The notes beneath the pieces were generated by a model. The model did no database searches and had not been told where the DNA came from. It was given only the letters and a program-made list of their open reading frames with translations. Shown piece after piece: positions 61,749 through 64,000 of a stretch of 64,000 bases of DNA. The DNA is from Asterella californica. Taxonomy: Eukaryota; Streptophyta; Marchantiopsida; Marchantiales; Aytoniaceae. Every line of letters begins with the position of its first letter. Within the stretch, counting starts at the first letter, position 1. Position numbers and translations under genes: made by a program. The stretch is taken from NCBI GenBank assembly GCA_036924285.1, contig JAYKYS010000016.1:2852001-2916000 (forward strand), written 5' to 3'.

Positions 61749-64000
61749 CTCAGAGAATCTGAATCATACTGATGCTTCAGAGATTTATTCGCTTCTCTGA
61801 ATTATCTTCAACTGCCTTTGTCCATTGACATGACTCGACTCAATCGGTGAGTGAGAACGATGAAATTCAACTTGTAGTAGACATTTGATGTACGGGGACA
61901 TGACAGATGTTTCATAAAACATATAAGTCTTCTGGACAAATACTGCATGTCTTTTGTGCTCTGCGTGTGGCGTTTAGAGTTTTCTCGGGGCAAGTATAAT
62001 TCGTGTATTGGCGTGCTCTAGGCCAGCTAAACGTGTGCCATACGTTTGCCATATGTGTGTTTTGATCTGACGTCTAAATATGAACCAAAAAACATCCCCC
62101 CAGGGAGGATCGGCAATCAACAAGAGGAAAGACGGAGAATACGGAGGAGGAAAATACGTAATTCTGTTCGCTGTAAGATGTGGTGAATGTATGTGTTTCC
62201 TTTATCCCTTAACTTGTTTGGATATGATGAAAACATTAGTTCGGAAGAGAAACTTTCCGCTTGGCATGAAATGGTTTGTTTCGTTTTAATTATTTTTTCT
62301 AAACTTAAGATCAACTCCTTATAATCGAGACAGTCATTTGACCATAAGCAAGCACGTGACTGCTTACACTTGGTCTGCGAGCTATGGAAGGCGGAACAAT
62401 TTCATAACCGGAATGGAACCCGAGCAATCGAAAGCGGTTACAAAGCCATAAACGGAATGCAACGAGAACCTAAACCCTGAACTTTAGCATAACATTCACA
62501 GAATGGTACTTTTTGTAGATTTAAACTATGTTATGCTCTTATATAAGTGTCTGAAACTGAAGTTTCATTTTATTTCGCCGCTCTGTCAAGTTAAATGAAT
62601 AATAGGGTTAACTCGTCCCCGGCATAAGTTTCATTCGTCAGACTTTTCGAGAAGTTGACTTTAATTTAATAGGTTTCTTATGGTCTTATAAAATTAAGGG
62701 TTCTTTTCATGTCACCTCGCGGTGAAGTTAAATATAGAGAAGGATAACTAGTAAAATTTCAGTTGCACGGATCTTGCTGTACATCTATAGAATTGAGAGA
62801 AGGTATATATGATATGTTCAGTCTGATAACTTACAGGAAATGTCATAAATTTGATGCAGAATATTGTGCTCTGTATTCCATAAAATGATAGATTATTTAA
62901 TTGTTATGGAGTATTATGCTCTGTATATAAAAGAATGTCACAAGGTGAAAAAAGGTACCCTAAAACACGTCAGAGGTTCAAGTTCTAGGAGAAGAGATAG
63001 TACGAAAAGACTTGAATGCATGCTAGTCTGAGTATTTAATCAAGCGAAACGTCCCACGGTGATATTCCTCGTACTACTATTCCGAGGCACTGAAGAGTTA
63101 GTTGGGTTGGTCCACCATCACCTACACGCCGAAACGTACTGTACTGTTTCTGCACGATATGAGGACATCGATAGACATCAAAGGGCAGGGAAAAAAGGTG
63201 GGTCTCGGGTGGTGCATCCTCATGGACAGTGATAGAAACGGATTTTCACCTCTAACGCCAGTTACTAGAGTGGTAGGGTAGGCAAGCCTGTGTTCAAAAA
63301 TGATCCCAAATGATCCCAAAGTAAATATTCAGAAGAATGACAACTGGCTTTCAAACAATATAGTTTCTTTCCTTGTTCCTTGGACAGAAGGCGCTTGTCG
63401 GAGAGAGAAAACATATGAAGAAGACTAGGGATCCAAAATGCTGACGCAAGGGTTCGAAATGGTTCTGGTTAGATCGAATGACAACTGGACGCCATTCGTA
63501 ATTAGTAATCTGAGTCAAGAGGTTCGTTTTGTATCAATCTACGGTTCAGTACATACAGTAAGTACAAGTGAATGACATGAAACAGGTGAAGCATATGACG
63601 AAAAATTCAAACAGAATAGAAGCATAAAGAATAGCAATCTGCAATCATTCCACTGATAACATTTATCTTACATGTTGGAAAGAAAGCGATGGTGAGATAA
63701 TAGATATCAACAGAATCACAGAGGAGAATCGAGTGACATGTTCTACCATCACTGATTCTGCCGAATGACAACTAGTCGTCATTAGCAATCACTTAATCCT
63801 GAGGTTCCAACCAGTCCAATCTGGTTTTGTTCGGAAGTCGACACCAGTACAGACATCCAATGGTTGAATCTCCAGAACATCATGCATGGATCAAAAAAAG
63901 TTAATAGAAGTATTTAGAATGAAAACCGGCAGTCATTCTCGCTAGAATATTCACATGCTTCCTAGACGGAAGTCGATTGTGAGGTAGTAGAGGAAGTACA
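61749..64000. other. Unassigned region downstream of the ITPK gene
   Basis: The first few hundred bases should hold the 3' untranslated region and the possible alternative exon at 62104-62159. The rest shows no gene. From 62.5 to 63.0 kb it is AT-rich. Confidence 0.4.
63476..64000 (+). repeat. Degenerate direct repeat, ~289-bp period
   Basis: GAATGACAACTGG at 63476 recurs as GAATGACAACTAG at 63765. A later phrase (GATGGTGAGATAATAG, 63689) recurs as GATTGTGAGGTAGTAG (about 63976), so two diverged units are aligned. A shorter match at about 63335 may be a third. The second unit runs off the window edge. Confidence 0.5.

Overview
The window is nuclear DNA of a land plant. Both clear host genes have many short GT-AG introns and closest kin in plants: a plant-type tyrosylprotein sulfotransferase (TPST, + strand, exons 23681-28390) and an ITPK4-type inositol polyphosphate kinase (+ strand, 12 exons, 57607-61748). 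The rest is mostly retrotransposon sequence in several layers of decay. The amount of gypsy DNA and the divergence of the two genes from my memory of angiosperm proteins suggest a bryophyte or lycophyte, but I cannot name a species from sequence alone.

Layout. 1-5 kb: no gene recognised, one long perfect hairpin. 5-7.8 kb: very AT-rich, ending in palindrome-bearing tandem repeats. 7.9-9.5 kb: Ty3/gypsy gag-protease relic. 10.4-11.7 kb: PIF/Harbinger transposase relic. 14.5-16.6 kb: minus-strand coding stretches, a 218-bp tandem duplication and a TATA box. 16.8-18.4 kb: possible minus-strand gag-like relic. 18.56-20.41 kb: solo LTR. 23.5-28.4 kb: TPST. 29.0-29.2 kb: possible small secreted peptide. 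30-35 kb: AT-rich, with one end of a TIR element. 36-37 kb: partial multi-exon gene of unknown function. 39-41 kb: AT-rich, with a dispersed repeat. 41-54.6 kb: an old gypsy element on the + strand, split by a nearly intact chromovirus (44380-50528, minus strand) and by a second insertion containing a solo LTR (51072-53088). 56.67-57.40 kb: a complete fold-back TIR element 210 bp upstream of the ITPK start codon. 61.8-64 kb: no gene recognised.

The most informative object is the chromovirus. It has 495-bp LTRs about 99% identical, a perfect ATTCT target duplication, an initiator-tRNA-Met primer site, a polypurine tract, and gag, protease, RT, RNase H, integrase and chromodomain. Each LTR carries three 53-bp repeats containing perfect heat-shock elements upstream of a TATA box, so heat-driven transcription is predicted. 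Its gag starts inside the primer-binding site and has an unusual duplicated domain of about 65-75 residues. A few stop codons, all explainable by C-to-T change, have disabled it.
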